Positions 22,146 through 34,030 of a stretch of DNA of 64,000 nt are shown here, one piece after another. The stretch comes from Cristatella mucedo (lineage: Eukaryota > Bryozoa > Phylactolaemata > Cristatellidae): NCBI GenBank assembly GCA_009760855.2, contig WPIO01000062.1, forward strand, positions 188,001-252,000. The letters run 5' to 3'. Numbering within the stretch: position 1 is the first letter of the stretch; the number at the start of each line of letters is the position of its first letter. Under the pieces are notes generated by a model. That model made no database searches and had not been told where the DNA came from. It saw nothing but the letters and a program-made list of their open reading frames with translations. The translations under genes were made by a program, and so were the position numbers.

Positions 22146-22718
22146 TTATATTTAGATTGGAAATTAGTATTTTTCTCTTATCATTCCAAACATCCGGATC
22201 GGTGCTTCCAGTGGATAGCAGTTCCCTGGTTGGAAAAAGGCCAATTCTTACCTACTTTTTGTGTTTATACATGCCTGTATCTGTTACTTGTGACTTACAA
22301 AGTCTTCTCAGTCAACGAACCGTGTTCGCGTCATATGTGTGTTTATGTGTTTCCAGGGTGTGTCTGCGAGCCTGCGTGACCTACTTTCTTTCCACTATGG
22401 TAACAAGACAATTATCCCTTCAGGATAAAATAGCACACCACCATCTTCTCAAAGTTTATGTTCATGCCGTATGCACACGTTCAGGTGCCACATAAACGGA
22501 TCAGTGCCACTTCAATTAAGGTTTAATGTTGCTCATATTGCTGTGAAATGACTAACGCTTCGGTTGGCATGTACTGCCTAGCACATGAGCCAGTGCTTGT
22601 GGCCTACATTGAAGTCAAGGAAGGGCTTCATCTGCATGTGACGTAAGAACCAACCGTAAGGAAAACAAATGAGCACAATTTAATCTATATATGCATGGCT
22701 GGAGAAACTGTTTGATAG

Positions 22719-22749
<31 letters not shown>

Positions 22750-23595
22750 GTTATATTATTTTATATTTTACATATAAATTATATATATATATCACTCGGA
22801 CGCACACACACATACACATACGTACATACACATAGTGCGTCCGTATGAAGAAAAGACACAAAATCTCCCTTCCGGTTTTGAGATGAGGCAACAGTCCAAC
22901 CTTACTATCGCTGTTGCGAAGGTCCAGCTATGATCTTACCATCTTGGAAAGGTTAGAAACCAAGAGCTCCCTCACAAGCTGGGAATAAGTGAGAAAGAGC
23001 ATCGCATTCATTATTGACGAAAAATACAATGTTTTACGACCGTTTGTGCGATCAATTCAAGCCACAACCAGCGCTGTCTTCCAGCCCGGAAAAGGGGAAC
23101 TAAGCGAAGGTGTGATGGAAGTTGTTATCAATACAGGCGGTTCCAGTTCACGAAAAGAGCGTATCGTAACTTTTGCGTGAATTTGAGAATACCGTAACAT
23201 ATGGTAATAATAATCGCTTATCTTTGTGTACAAACTGTGCAATTCTAAGTGAAACTGATAAGTTTGGTCAGGCATTGTGCTGGGTCCGACTAGCTTCTGC
23301 TGTCGGCTATACGACGCTTTTTAAGCAGTTAAGATCTTCTGATCGGTGTTTTTTTACTACATTATCACATGTGCTTACTTGCTATCTAATTACAATTAAG
23401 ACGTGCGACTGGGTTTTGAGGTGTTTGCATTTACTGTGGGGGGCCACCGCTGGCTAAACGTGGTTGCGTTCGCACCATGTCGACAGATCAATGCGCCTGA
23501 AATCGTGCTTTTGGTGAGCTCTTTTTAATACAATCTGGAATTTTTGGGATTCCAACGCAGACGAAAACTCTGGAAGCTAAGATATGCTACTTCAG
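22146..23595. other. Mostly unassigned; short AT repeats
   Basis: A TA-rich tract lies at 22715-22790. The plus strand is open at 22989-23180, and the minus strand shows a 39-bp unit at about 22945-22983 with excellent splice sites (CTCACTTATTCCCAG ... AAGATG|GTAAGA). The two strands contradict each other, and I leave them unassigned. Confidence 0.3.
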
Positions 23596-23731
23596 AAATC
23601 TGCAGCAATCATCCGAAGCTGCAGATCTCCGGAAACCCCCGCAAAGAAGCAAAAACTGAGTGGGCGAGGCACTACTCGGACAGGCACGGAACGACCAAAG
23701 ATCGCAGGCCTAATATTCTTTGACATTGGAA
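23596..23731 (+). CDS. Exon of an unidentified plus-strand gene
   Basis: A 136-bp exon (phase 0 to 1) between acceptor GATATGCTACTTCAG and donor TTGGAA|GTAAGT. It encodes 'SPETPAKKQKLSGRGTTRTG', with a nuclear-localisation-like KKQKL patch, then 'IAGLIFFDIG'. An alternative reading keeps the frame open to 23862 without splicing. A phase-1 frame is also open through most of it. No domain is recognised. Confidence 0.42.
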
Positions 23732-23783
23732 GTAAGTTTGTCGTTCATGGCAGCTGCATACGTCGACTCCACGGTCGACGCAG

Positions 23784-23908
23784 CATTGGTGAAGCCTATG
23801 CTGACGCCCGCTCGCTACCTACTTCGAAGTTCAGGTCCGGATCGGCGATCGTGGATTGGTGATCCGGGGGGGGGGCAAGGGAAGCTTAGCAGAAGGCGAC
23901 GTAGGTGA
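23784..23908 (+). CDS. Possible last exon of the same gene
   Basis: After a 52-bp intron the frame in the required phase reads 'LVKPMLTPARYLLRSSGPDR' and ends in an arginine run before TGA at 23906-23908. A canonical AATAAA lies at 23933-23938. The acceptor (GGTCGACGCAG) lacks a pyrimidine tract, and 52 bp is very short for an intron. Confidence 0.35.
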
Positions 23909-23932
23909 AGTCACCATACTGTGGACATAAAA

Positions 23933-23938
23933 AATAAA
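23933..23938 (+). promoter_or_regulatory. Polyadenylation signal AATAAA
   Basis: A canonical hexamer 25 bp after the candidate stop codon at 23908. Confidence 0.35.
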
Positions 23939-24073
23939 GGCAACTACCTGTGAATCTTGGACACAGTTAATTTGTCGAGTGATTTCTATTGCTCTATTAA
24001 ATTTATTTAGCAACAGAATAACGATCCGAAAAATACTGCCGAAGTTGAGTTGCAGTTTTTTTGACAGGGAATA

Positions 24074-24195
24074 CTAATAATAATAATGCATTTGATACAG
24101 CACCCTCGGAGAACTCAATCTCTTTCTAAGCACTTACAGGTCCCCTCACTATGACCCCTAAAGGGGCTAACTCAGAGCCCGGGACCTGAACCCGG
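24074..24195 (-). mobile_element. LINE-A/SINE-2 type tail remnant
   Basis: Minus strand: 'agaaagagattgagttctcc' followed by a 'gagggtgctgtatcaaatgc' end and ATT repeats. The rest of the element is not recognisable. Confidence 0.6.
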
Positions 24196-24202
24196 TTGAC
24201 TA

Positions 24203-24535
24203 GTTCTGCGTATGTATGTATGTATCTCCTCAGCAACTCCACAAAGTCATAAAGACCACGTGGCTGTTACGCAGGAGAGTTTTGTATAGCGCACTCACAG
24301 CCTAAGCAGCTTTCGGTACGCATTCGGTAGCCAACAGACTTCGTCTCACGCAACAAAGAGAAAGTGGGAAGCATAGCAGAGTCAGGAGAGCAGTTGAGGT
24401 AGTGAGTAGCATAGAAGTAGCAGTTCAGGACCGCTAAAAAAGATGTGCCATAGTCGGCAGTTGGAGAGTAGTTGTCGTTTCGTAAGAATTGTGGAAGCGA
24501 GTTCCACAGTCTAGGACCTGCAGAGCTAAAGCTTC
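24203..24535 (-). mobile_element. LINE-B 3' end
   Basis: Minus strand from the LINE-B terminus to the 'RLWNSLP' coding segment. It is almost identical to 53826-54206 over about 190 bp, which indicates recent copying. It ends abruptly after 'gctaaagctt', where an opposed LINE-B piece follows. Confidence 0.85.
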
Positions 24536-24544
24536 GAGGTCATC

Positions 24545-24806
24545 ATCGGCTGAGAGCGAAGCAACAACAACTCTCCTGGTTCCTGACTGTGGCACATCCT
24601 ATCCAGCTGTCTGAGCTGCTACTTCCATGTTACTCACTACCTTAACTGCTCTCCTGACTCTGCTATGCTTCCCACTCTCTTTGCTTGCACGAGTTGAAGT
24701 CTGTTGGCTACCGAATGCATACCGATAGCCGCTTAGGCTTTGAGTTCGCTACACAAAACACCCACATAGTCTTTTTGGCTTTGTGCAGTTACAGGCGGAG
24801 ATAGAT
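24545..24806 (+). mobile_element. LINE-B 3' end, opposed copy
   Basis: Plus-strand LINE-B 3' region ('gactgtggcacatcctatcc' to 'gcagttacaggcggagatag'), more diverged than its neighbour. Together they form an inverted repeat with both 3' ends facing outward. Confidence 0.8.
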
Positions 24807-25560
24807 TACATTAGATAGACAAATTACATCGGGTAACATCTAATAATATCAGATCGCCGTCCGAATTACTGGTCAAATTGTAAGCGGTTTTGCATTCTAT
24901 GCCATTCGATGTAACTCGGAAAGTCATGATTCAAAGCCAGCCCGAATAGCGGAAGTGATCGCAAATCGGGAGAGGCTACATCCCACTAGTATTACTGCTT
25001 CTACCGCGCTGCTATAGTTGGCATGCCAGTTAAATTGTGAATTGAGCTGCTGGGTTTATTTTGCCATCAATTTTACTCGTTTGGACCCACCGGGTAGATT
25101 TTGAAACTGCCTGCAGCAGTACTCGACTAGGCGGTCATAGTTGGGGTAAGTGTGGCAATATTTATGGCCGCTAGTGTTTTTTCTAGGTTTCTTTTTGCGG
25201 GCAAGCAGACCAGTTATACTCTTTTGGTCAGTAGCTGCAAAATTCTTATATCATTAAGAATCTACGAGGAAGAATCTACTAGGCAGAATCAATTAGATGA
25301 CGATTTGCGTTAATGCGACCACGGTGTTCGCACGCCGAGATAATATATAATAATGTACGTTGTGTAACGCCATAAGAGAGCTTAATCACTATTCAGGCGT
25401 TTTTAAGGTAACTGCAGCGATGTCAGTTAATTAAAAGCATGGCATCATGCTGAGGCAAGAATACAAGATCCCTTGCACTATGTTTAGGACAAGCATGCAA
25501 AAGTACACGAGAAAACGCTATGGGCCACTCGTTCGTAGGACCCTCTGTAATTTAAATGCA
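24807..25560. other. Intergenic DNA with one tail remnant
   Basis: A minus-strand stem-loop tail fragment lies at about 25345-25410. Nothing else is recognised. Confidence 0.45.
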
Positions 25561-25564
25561 CTGA

Positions 25565-27620
25565 ATGGTGCAGGGATTAGAAAGGCAAAAAGATGAATTT
25601 ATTTGGGTGCCCTACACAATGCTAATGTCAAAGATCAACCATATCCTCAGCCACTCCCAGATTAGCTCCTTACCTGATTATCCTTGTGATGATCTAGCCG
25701 ATCGCATCTCTCGATTCTTTGTGCAGAAGATAGACAAGATCAGGGAGTCCATCCCTGCGATGACATCCCCCTAGAATGCTGTTCGCTAATTCCTGGCTGC
25801 AACCCAATGTCTACATTTAAGCAGGTCACTAGTGATCTCTTCCTGAAGTTCACATCCCAATCAAAGAAGACAAGTCCTCTGGACCCTATTCCCACTGTCC
25901 TGCTCCTACATTGCATTGCTCTGCTGCTGCCATGCATAACTAACATCATTAATATGTCATTAGCCTCAGGTCATGTCCCAGCACCTTTCAAAAAAGCTGT
26001 AGTCAGGCCACTTCTCAAGAAAGCGACACTAGACCAAGAGAACTTGAGCTATTACCGCCCAGTCTCCCTTCTGCCATTGATATCAAAGACACTGGAACGG
26101 GGCGTGGTGGACCAGCTGAACTCATATATTGAAACTTCAAACCTTGCTAGTAAGTTCCAGCCTGGCTAATTAATCCCTCTACAGAATCAGCATTGCTTAG
26201 GGTTTACAACGACCTAGGAATGCAGACATAGGTAGAGTGTATCTACTTGTTTTGCTCAATCTTTCGGCAGCTTTTGATACTATCGATCATCAAGTCAATT
26301 CTGTAGCGCCTCTCATCTCACCTGGGCATCACTGGCACTGCTCTGCTATGGTTCATGACCTATCTCAGTGGGAGACTTCAGAGTATTGACGTGAATGCAC
26401 AAAGATCATCCGAGGTACCTCTGAAACATGGGGTACCTGAGGGCTCCGTGCTAGGTCCGTTTCTTTTCACGGTTTATACTCTGCCTCTTGCTGATGTGAT
26501 TGCCAAGCACAATCTAGGCTTTCACTTCTATGCGGACGACACTCACTTGTACCTTTGCTTTGATCCCTCCCAGCCTGCAAGCACCTCGAATTCTCTCAAC
26601 TCACTTGCTGCATGTATTGATGACATCCGCACATGGATGGCAGCAAATTTTCTAAAACTTAACGATGATAAAACTAACTTACTAGTTATGGGCAAACCCA
26701 GTGTGATTCACAAATTGTAAAGGCTGACGCTCAAAATTGGCTCTGCCAGCATATCTCCTGTTGAATCAGCTCAAAATCTAGGTGTCATGTTCCAAAGTGA
26801 CTTCTCGTTAGACGACCATATCAGCTCCACAGTAAAGTCTGCCTATTTTCAGCTTCATAACATTGCTAAAATGTGGGCTTGTTTAGATAAAGATACCACT
26901 TCTAAGATGGCCCATGCATTCGTGACATCCCGTCTTGACTTCTGTAGCTCACTGCTTGCTTGCCTACCGTCATTTGCAATCAGGTGCTTACAGCTGGTGC
27001 AAAACTATGCAGCTTGTCTGTCGTGAGCGTCGCAGTTGCCACATTACTTCACTTCTCACCGACCTGCACTGGCTACCAGTCAAGCAACGGATTGACTTCA
27101 AGGTTTTGTCGCTCACTTTTAGGTCCCTTCATTCTTTGGCTCCAGCCTATCTCTCAGATCTACTCCCCCACCAGGCCAAGCATCGTACCACCGCTTTTCG
27201 GAATCCAACAGTTTATCAATACCTCGTACAAGCCTCAAATCCTTTGGAGACCGTGCATTTAGTTCGCATACCCCCAAAGCCTGGAATTCACTCCTGACTT
27301 GTGTCAGAACGTTCCCTGACTTGAACTCATTTAAAAAGAATTTAAAGACACACCTATTTAGGACAGCATTTAGTAGGTCCCTGTGATTCATCCTTCATGT
27401 GCTTATGCGTGTTGACACTGGGCATGCTGCCACTAACCACACTTGCATGCTGACCCTGTGCATGTCACCCCTAACCATTGTATTTATGTTGTTTATCAAG
27501 CATGATATTACTCACCATTCAATCGCGTTTCTCTTTGCAGTAAATGTAAAGCGCCTAAAACGAGATTGAGTCCCCTGAAGGCGCTTTATCAAGTGCGTTT
27601 TTATTATTATTATTATTAAG
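25565..27620 (+). mobile_element. LINE-A, longest copy, disrupted reverse transcriptase
   Basis: It runs from the linker before the reverse transcriptase ('RISRFFVQKIDKIRESI', 25690-25755) through RT block 'SYYRPVSLLPLISKTLERG' (26049-26105), catalytic F-Y-A-D-D-T at 26526-26543 and 'WMAANFLKLNDDKTNLLVMG' to the C-terminal region and 3' UTR. A stem-loop tail and ATT repeats end at about 27620. Frames at 25807-26169, 26355-26720, 26787-27026 and 26935-27297 show it is broken by stops and shifts. The endonuclease domain is absent, so the copy is 5'-truncated and inactive. Confidence 0.93.
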
Positions 27621-27964
27621 TTTGAAGATCTTACTCTTACACGACGCGAAAAGTTTTTTTAGCACAACTACGCAGACGGGCAATTCAGTTTGGAAAAGCA
27701 AGGGCCGAGGAACAGGTAGGTACTTAGATACTTTTTATCGTCGTCAAGTCAGGTAATGACGTGATCTCAGTCGCTTCTGAAATATATGCTACTGAACCAC
27801 AGCAACTCAACGCACAATCTTACAGTTAGTTGTAGGCACAAGTAATGGCCCATATGTCAGAAGAGCAGATGGTGCGACATAAGGTCTGATATAAAACTGA
27901 GATAGGTAGGGCTGGAGCAATGGACATTTTCTTTGAAGCTGACAAGCTACTTAATAGGAATAAA
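27621..27964. other. Spacer between two LINE-A copies
   Basis: No repeat, gene or tandem structure was recognised. Confidence 0.4.
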
Positions 27965-28570
27965 TACATGTTAGGGGTGACTTGCAGGGTCAGCGTACAA
28001 GTGTGGTTAGTTGCAGCATGCACAGTGTCAGAGTTTTGCACCAGCTGTAAGCACCTGAGTGCCCAGGCTGGTAGGCCAGCAAATAGTGAGTTACAGAAGT
28101 CAAGACGGGTTTCTAAAATGCATGGACCAATTTAGATGTGATATCCCTGTCTATACAAGCCCGAATTTAGTTATGTAATGTTGCTGAAAACATTCAGACT
28201 TGACTATGGAGCTGATGTTGTTTTCTAATGAAAGATCTTTGGAACATGACACCCAAATTTTGTGCGGATTCAAAGAAGATATGCTGGCAGTGTCGATTTT
28301 GAGCCGACCTTTCCCATTTCTGAATCACACTTGGTTTTCCCGTAACTATTAAGTTTGTTTTATCACCATTCAATTTAAGAAGATTTGCTGCCATCCATAT
28401 GCAGATGTTATCAATACATGCAGCAAGGGAGATGAGAGTATTCGTCGTGCTGGAGAGCTGGGAGGGATCAAAGCAAAGGTATAACTGAGTGTCATCCGCG
28501 TATAATTGAAAGCCTAGATTGTGCTTGGCAATCGTATCAGCAAGACCCTTAGTGATTAAATTAGTCAAAC
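27965..28570 (-). mobile_element. LINE-A copy with internal deletion
   Basis: Minus strand: RT segment with 'YADDTQLYLCFDPSQ' (about 28480-28520) and 'MAANLLKLNGDKTNLIVTGK', then the 'QLVQN' region and, after a deletion, part of the 3' UTR ('agtgtggttagttgcagcat'). It lacks the whole segment encoding LHWLPVKQ to SGSL. Confidence 0.85.
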
Positions 28571-30605
28571 GATAAATACGTATAATCGGTTGAGTTGGAA
28601 AGATTTTATAAGTATGATGAGGAAAAGCAAATAAGAGACGCGATGTTTTATGGACAATAAGACATACTCTGCTTCATGGCAACGGTAGATGCTCTTTTAA
28701 ACCTAACTGTTTACAAGGAAGGTGTTCACTTCAAATTGAAAGTGTTTGTGACCAGCCAATGAAAGGTAAGACTGAAGCTGTCTCACTAGTCTCTCAATCA
28801 TACTAACTAGTTCCATAAATGGCAAGTACCACGACGAGTGACATATTACATTACGTAACATTTTTCTGTAAAATTTCAAGGTGCTCAGCAGCATCAAGAA
28901 AAAGTCTCTTGGATTCATTCAAGTGGGTCGAGATATTCTTTTCAGAAATAGCACTATGAAATTCACGAGCTTGGTTTTCATGCAATCTTGGGCAACGTGG
29001 TTAAGGGCTAGAAATTGAAGGAGTTACGAGTTCCACGATCAGATAGTTTTATAGTTAAAGGATATTTCGCCTAAAAATTTAAATGGGAAAATAGATTGAA
29101 AATTAAGAAATGTATTTCGCTTGGTGGACATTTTAGAATACAAGGTAGCTATTGCTTATATAATTCAACTAGAGACGAAGTCAGTAAATTGGTACAGATA
29201 GCCGCTTACTGTACAGAGGCCTAAAATCTCTTTTAGTGGCTCTATTATATTCGAAGTTCAAGCTTTTAGATATTGAAGTGAATTTGTATATCTTTCAAAG
29301 CAGGGCTGTTACATTAATGCACTCCTCATACCCAGTGGCAAATGTCGAATGCTCTACTTCATCGATATGTATCGACTAAATAGACTTAATTTAACGAAGG
29401 TATTGGTACATTGACTTCATTGGCTTCGGAGAAATTTGTTGGTGCCCAAGCTCAGCTCTTCTGATTTCACTCGTTGGTACAATGCTAGCATCAATTGCTT
29501 TCTGCGATCGGTAAGCTCATGCTTAAAATTCGGATCGTTTGCCAAGCTGGGCAATGATGCGTGCGATTCTCAGACGATTGTCTTTATTCAGGGTTTCTAA
29601 TGAGGGTTTTTACTTATTGTAAAAATATTTCAAGCAATAATAATCATTATTATAACAAGAAATTTGTATAGCGCTCTAATAAAACTAAATCTCTTTCTTG
29701 GAACTATATATAAGGAACCAACGAGCGAGATGGCAAGTGCAATAAATTAAACAGTCGTAATAAATTTTGAAATTCACAATGGTGAAGAATAATACGCGTT
29801 GACATAATTCACTGAGAATTCATTATGCGAAATGGGGAAAAATTTGAAGTGAAAATCCGGTAACCAACTGTGGTGGCTTGTTTGGTCATTGAAGGGGTAC
29901 TAGGCTGTGAAAAGAAGCCGAATTCTCTTTGTCTCTTTAGTCAGGACCTGCCAAATATTTGTAAAACACTGTCAGGCCTGCTTTCAGTGGTGGAGCCACA
30001 ATTTTCATCTACGGGGGAGGGAAGGGGACAAGACCTGCAAACATTGTATATATGGGCTAGTCCCACAAAATGTATACTTATTAGAGGCTAGATGCTCAAT
30101 TATGGAAAAATCATAGCACAAACTCATAGTGCTACTTCGATACGAACTCGGAGGTTACTAACCGAGTGGAATTAAGACGAAATTTCGCCCTTGGTGACGG
30201 TCAGTGGAATAGGAATAGAAGGAATATGAATAGAGTACACTACTGTAAGAATAGGGCCAGCTCAGATCGCTGCCCCGCTGTAGGGGGTGGGCAAATGCTT
30301 CATGGCTCCTTTAGCTTCGCCGCTGCCTGCTTCCTAATAACGCTGGGCATTGCACTACCTGCTCTTCTGACCCAAGTCTATTAGCCACTCCTCTAAGTAA
30401 TATCAAGTCTTTTGAAGACAGTGGCTTCATTTTGGATATTCTTAAAGCATAGAACGGGCTCTGTATTGACGTTGCAACATCCCACTAGTAACAAGCTTAA
30501 AACCTACGAGTTATTTACAGAACCAGCTCCATAGGTCTTGACTGTTTTTCGTGTGCTTATGCGAGCCAAAGCTGTACATTTTATCCCTAATAAATTGACA
30601 AGCTT
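28571..30605. other. AT-rich intergenic DNA, one tail remnant
   Basis: A minus-strand LINE/SINE tail remnant lies at 29640-29705 ('gaaatttgtatagcgctcta'). The plus-strand frames at 29870-30116 and 30166-30384 have no splice support. Confidence 0.4.
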
Positions 30606-30690
30606 CGTTTGCAGGATATTTAAAGTGCTTAGAAAAAGATTTCTGAGGCGCTGGCCAAACGCCTAAATATTATTACAATTATTACTCTGC
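30606..30690 (+). mobile_element. LINE-A tail remnant
   Basis: Plus strand: 'aaagtgcttagaaaaagatt' and a degraded ATT tail, preceded by a LINE-A 3' UTR motif ('cgtgtgcttatgcgagcc' near 30550). Confidence 0.6.
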
Positions 30691-30844
30691 AAATATCATT
30701 ATATTTTTACCATACACGAGACTCTGACACAATTGAGCCAGAGGTACGTAGAATCTGGCTGTAGTTGGGTTCCCTCCTTAGCAGAAAGGTTTAAGATATG
30801 TCATGACGATACATCTAGATAGGCCCTGGGCCGGGATCGAGGGA

Positions 30845-30921
30845 TTAGCCTCGCTCTCGCTGATTCCGATTCCGTTGTTGAATTCGCCGAGTGTAATCGA
30901 CCAAGTCTGTGGCAAAGGTAA
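30845..30921 (-). CDS. Terminal exon of a two-exon gene end
   Basis: On the minus strand the acceptor ATAGGTTTTTTACAG is excellent. In the phase left by the upstream exon (one base G) the frame reads 'TFATDLVDYTRRIQQRNRNQ' and stops at 30845-30847. The joined reading at the junction is NRT-V-TFATD. The segment is basic and probably helical. No family is recognised. Another frame (phase 0) is also open, to 30778. Confidence 0.45.
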
Positions 30922-31022
30922 CTGTAAAAAACCTATGTGTGCCAATACATTGTCACTCAAAAGATATGAATTACAATTATAAATACAATTTTATGCGATA
31001 TATGCTGCGCAGCTTTTTTTAC

Positions 31023-31224
31023 CTGTCCTATTCATAGTCCAAAAGCAGACATAAGATACAGTAGGAGGCGTGGACGCCCCCCCTCGAGCAGTCGATGGGA
31101 AGCGGGATTCATTAATGGCGTGGCAATGTGTATACACGTGACTGAAGTAGTTCCTGTCCAGCTTGCTCAGGGCGGCCCGCAAATCAGCATAGCAGACGGA
31201 GATAGGTGGACAGCTGCGTGACAT
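31023..31224 (-). CDS. Penultimate exon or start exon of the same gene
   Basis: Minus strand, from ATG at 31224 or from an acceptor at 31213 (GCATGTCACGCAG) to donor GGACAG|GTAAAA at 31023. It encodes 'CPPISVCYADLRAALSKLD', 'RNYFSHVYTHCHAINESRFP' and ends 'VSYVCFWTMNRT'. The intron to the next exon is 101 bp, and the phases agree (1 to 1). The plus strand just beyond (31222-31459, ending at CACAG|GTAAAT) is also open and exon-like, so a divergent gene is conceivable. Function unknown. Confidence 0.42.
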
Positions 31225-32424
31225 GCATTAACTAGTGTGAGGACAAGGTCGCGTCTCCTGGCCCATTACGGGGAGATCGACGTTTTAATGCCAGGCAAGT
31301 TATTACATGAACCGTACTTACTGCCCACTGAGCAGCCAGTTAGCGGCATACCATTTGAGCTTGCCGGCCCTCTTCCAAGCATTGAATTTTACGACCGAAG
31401 GGAACAGGCCAGCCGATACGCTCCACCGTCGAAAAATTTATGGCGCGGTTGCCACAGGTAAATAGGTCCTTTTCGGTTGTACGAGTGCATTATCTGTGCC
31501 CGTAATAGAAGTTTGCGTGACTTGTAGAACCGCGTTGTATTAGAAAACCATTGCACTACTCCGACTCTCTGCTCTAATCGGTGTAGGGGCCCATTCCCAT
31601 AGTATGACACGATATGAAGACAGGGCTTAGCTGCGTGGTAGAGATGTTGCATGTAACGTATTTGGCAAGAGATGGTTTTATCTACAAGTTGGGAAACATA
31701 GAGGCCAAGCAAAATTTGTGTAGCACTTCTTGTCGGAGGGTTTGTACCCGTCGCTCTTCGTAGACGTTCAAACCACTATCCATAGCTATTCTTGAGATTT
31801 TTCTGTGGTATACTTTAAATGCTTAGTATCAGTAGGCCTATCTTGCTTTTTGACGTAGGTAAGTTCCGACTTGCGAAAAGAGGACCAATTAACCCTAAGT
31901 ATTAGGATGAGAATCAAAATGTAAAGCGTAAAGTAACTGCTCTTTGCAGGAAATTGTGGTTGGTTTTGTATTAATGAAACGGCGATCATCCACATCTTGG
32001 CCTTCGGCAACGTTGATCTTTAGGCAGCTCACTAGTTTGATATATGACCCTAGACCGGCTTCTTGCTGGGTTATAAGTACTGCTGATGGAGCTGCTGTCG
32101 CTGTCACTTCTGTGTATGATCCTGTTTGTATGAACCTGCTAAGATGCTTAGTTGGTTTTACTGGTGCACAGGTCCTCCCTTGTAATCCCATTCTTCATTA
32201 CTCTTGCACTACCTAGCTGGCCTACAGGCGATATTACACATGCTTGATTGACTTGCCATATGGTGGGCTCAGTGAACACTCCTTCGGCTACAGCTGGGAG
32301 ATGGGAGGGAACTAAGCGAAGATTACACTGAATACTGCTGCTAGGCAGTGCTTACTCTGCAGACCTATTTTAATCCTGGTTTCTATCAATTTGTGACCTC
32401 GGTGTTTGACTGCAATCACTATTC
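31225..32424. other. Region with open frames on both strands, unassigned
   Basis: Plus strand 31222-31459 ('PFELAGPLPSIEFYDRREQA') ends at a good donor CACAG|GTAAAT but lacks a good acceptor. Minus strand 31389-31712 and 31895-32191 are open for 98-107 codons. One strand must be a shadow in each case, and I cannot decide. Confidence 0.3.
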
Positions 32425-32512
32425 CCTTTGCAGCAAATGTAAAGCGCCTAGAAAGAGATTGAGTTCTCTGAGGGCGCTTTATCAAGTGCACTATTATTAT
32501 TATTATTATTGC
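32425..32512 (+). mobile_element. LINE-A tail only
   Basis: A severely 5'-truncated insertion: the last 90 bp of LINE-A with a perfect stem-loop (aaagcgcct ... agggcgcttt) and (ATT)n. Confidence 0.85.
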
Positions 32513-33257
32513 ACCCCAGTGTGGTTCTCTTGACACGGCTGTTACCACACAAAAAGAGGGAGAACCTCACGAGGGTTCTAGTTTTGCTATTTAAGCCCTG
32601 CTTTCTTATATTGTGTTTTCTTGTACACTAACAATCGCAGTGTTTTTTGCAATCCTGGGTAGATTTGTCTTTGCTGAAGCCCTCTCTACATAACAGATAT
32701 AATAATTTATGTAACGTATCTTCAACCACAGCTGTAATAAATATTGGCAGAGATGGCCATGCTTCAGCATCTAAACTAAAACCTCTTGTGCTCTGCCAAG
32801 CCTTCATTATCAGGCAATATTCCCTACCACTAAAGTGGCTTGGCATGCCTATATTTTTGGAACCTTCGTGCATTGGTTTAGTTTTGTCTAAAGCTTGCCT
32901 TTACCCATGCCAACGGCAGTGCAGTACCTCTTATTGGCATTGTGATTGCTTGGCTGTGAGCTGCAACAGTTTTGGCAAGTTATTGCTCACGAGTCGATCG
33001 CTCAGCCGAAGCATGGCATCGAATGCAGAAGCTACCCAAAAGCTCACCCTGGTATCAGTAGCCGAGCAGCTAGCATGTCAACTAGAGAACGTGTATGGCC
33101 CTAGATAGTTTGCAAGTGTCAATATCGCAGTGTGGAGTCGTGTTTTCTTTGTTGGGCCGTTGAGCTTAGCTCGTGATGCCAGAGCCAAACGACTAAGCCG
33201 GTCACCCATTTGAACAGACTTCAGTCCATTTGGTGACTAGGGCCTCTAGCAAAATGC
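32513..33257. other. Unassigned DNA with one long open frame
   Basis: The plus strand is open for 153 codons (32647-33108), notable for this composition, but the minus strand is open too (32628-32873). No domain, signal peptide or splice structure is recognised. Confidence 0.3.
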
Positions 33258-34030
33258 TGTGTGGTATCTCCTGTTGAATCTGCACAAAAGCTAGGTGTGA
33301 TGTTCCAAAATGACCTTTCATTAGACGACCACATCAGCTCCACAGTCAAGTCTGCCTACTTTCAGCTTCATAATATTGCAAAAACTCGGGCTTGTTTAGA
33401 TAAGGATACCACGTCTAAGTTGGTCCATGCATTCGTGACATCCCATCACTTCTCGCCGACCTGCACTGGCTTCCAGTCAAGCAATGCACCGGCTTCAAGG
33501 TTTTTTCACTCACTTTTAGATCCCTTCATTTATTGGCTCCAGCCCACCGAGCAGGTTTACTCCCCCACCGGGCTAAGCATCGTGGCACCAGCTTTTCAGA
33601 ATGTGATCGTTTACCTATACCTCATACAAACCTTAAATCCTTTGGAGACCGTTAGTTTGTATACTCTCAAAGCCTGGAACTCCCGACTTGCATCACGGCA
33701 TCTCCTGACTTTCTTTTTAAATGTGGTTAACCACATTTAAAAAGAAATTTAAAAAACATCTATTAACACAACCAAACACAGCAGTTAGTGGGTCCCTGCG
33801 ATTCGTCCTTTTTGTACTTATGCCTGCTGACACTGCATGCTGCCACTAACCATACTTGCATGCTGACCCTGTGCATGTCATCCCTAACCATGTTATTCTG
33901 TTATTCTTGTTGTTTATTGAGCATGCTACCGCTAAACAGTCAATCATGCTTCTGTTCCAGCAAATGTAAAGTGCCTAGAAAGAGATTGAATTCTCTGTAT
34001 ATCAAATGTATTGCTATTAGTATTATTGTA
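33258..34030 (+). mobile_element. LINE-A copy with internal deletion
   Basis: It starts at the 'VESAQKLGVMFQ' segment and loses the part between 'VTS' and 'HFSPTCTG' (33448). A small palindromic duplication ('aatgtggttaaccacattt', 33719-33737) sits where the frame normally reads TFKKN. The 3' UTR and tail follow. Confidence 0.87.

Noticed and set aside
32647-33108. 153-codon plus-strand frame as a gene
   Set aside because: The minus strand is open over part of it as well, there is no recognisable domain, and there is no splice or promoter support.
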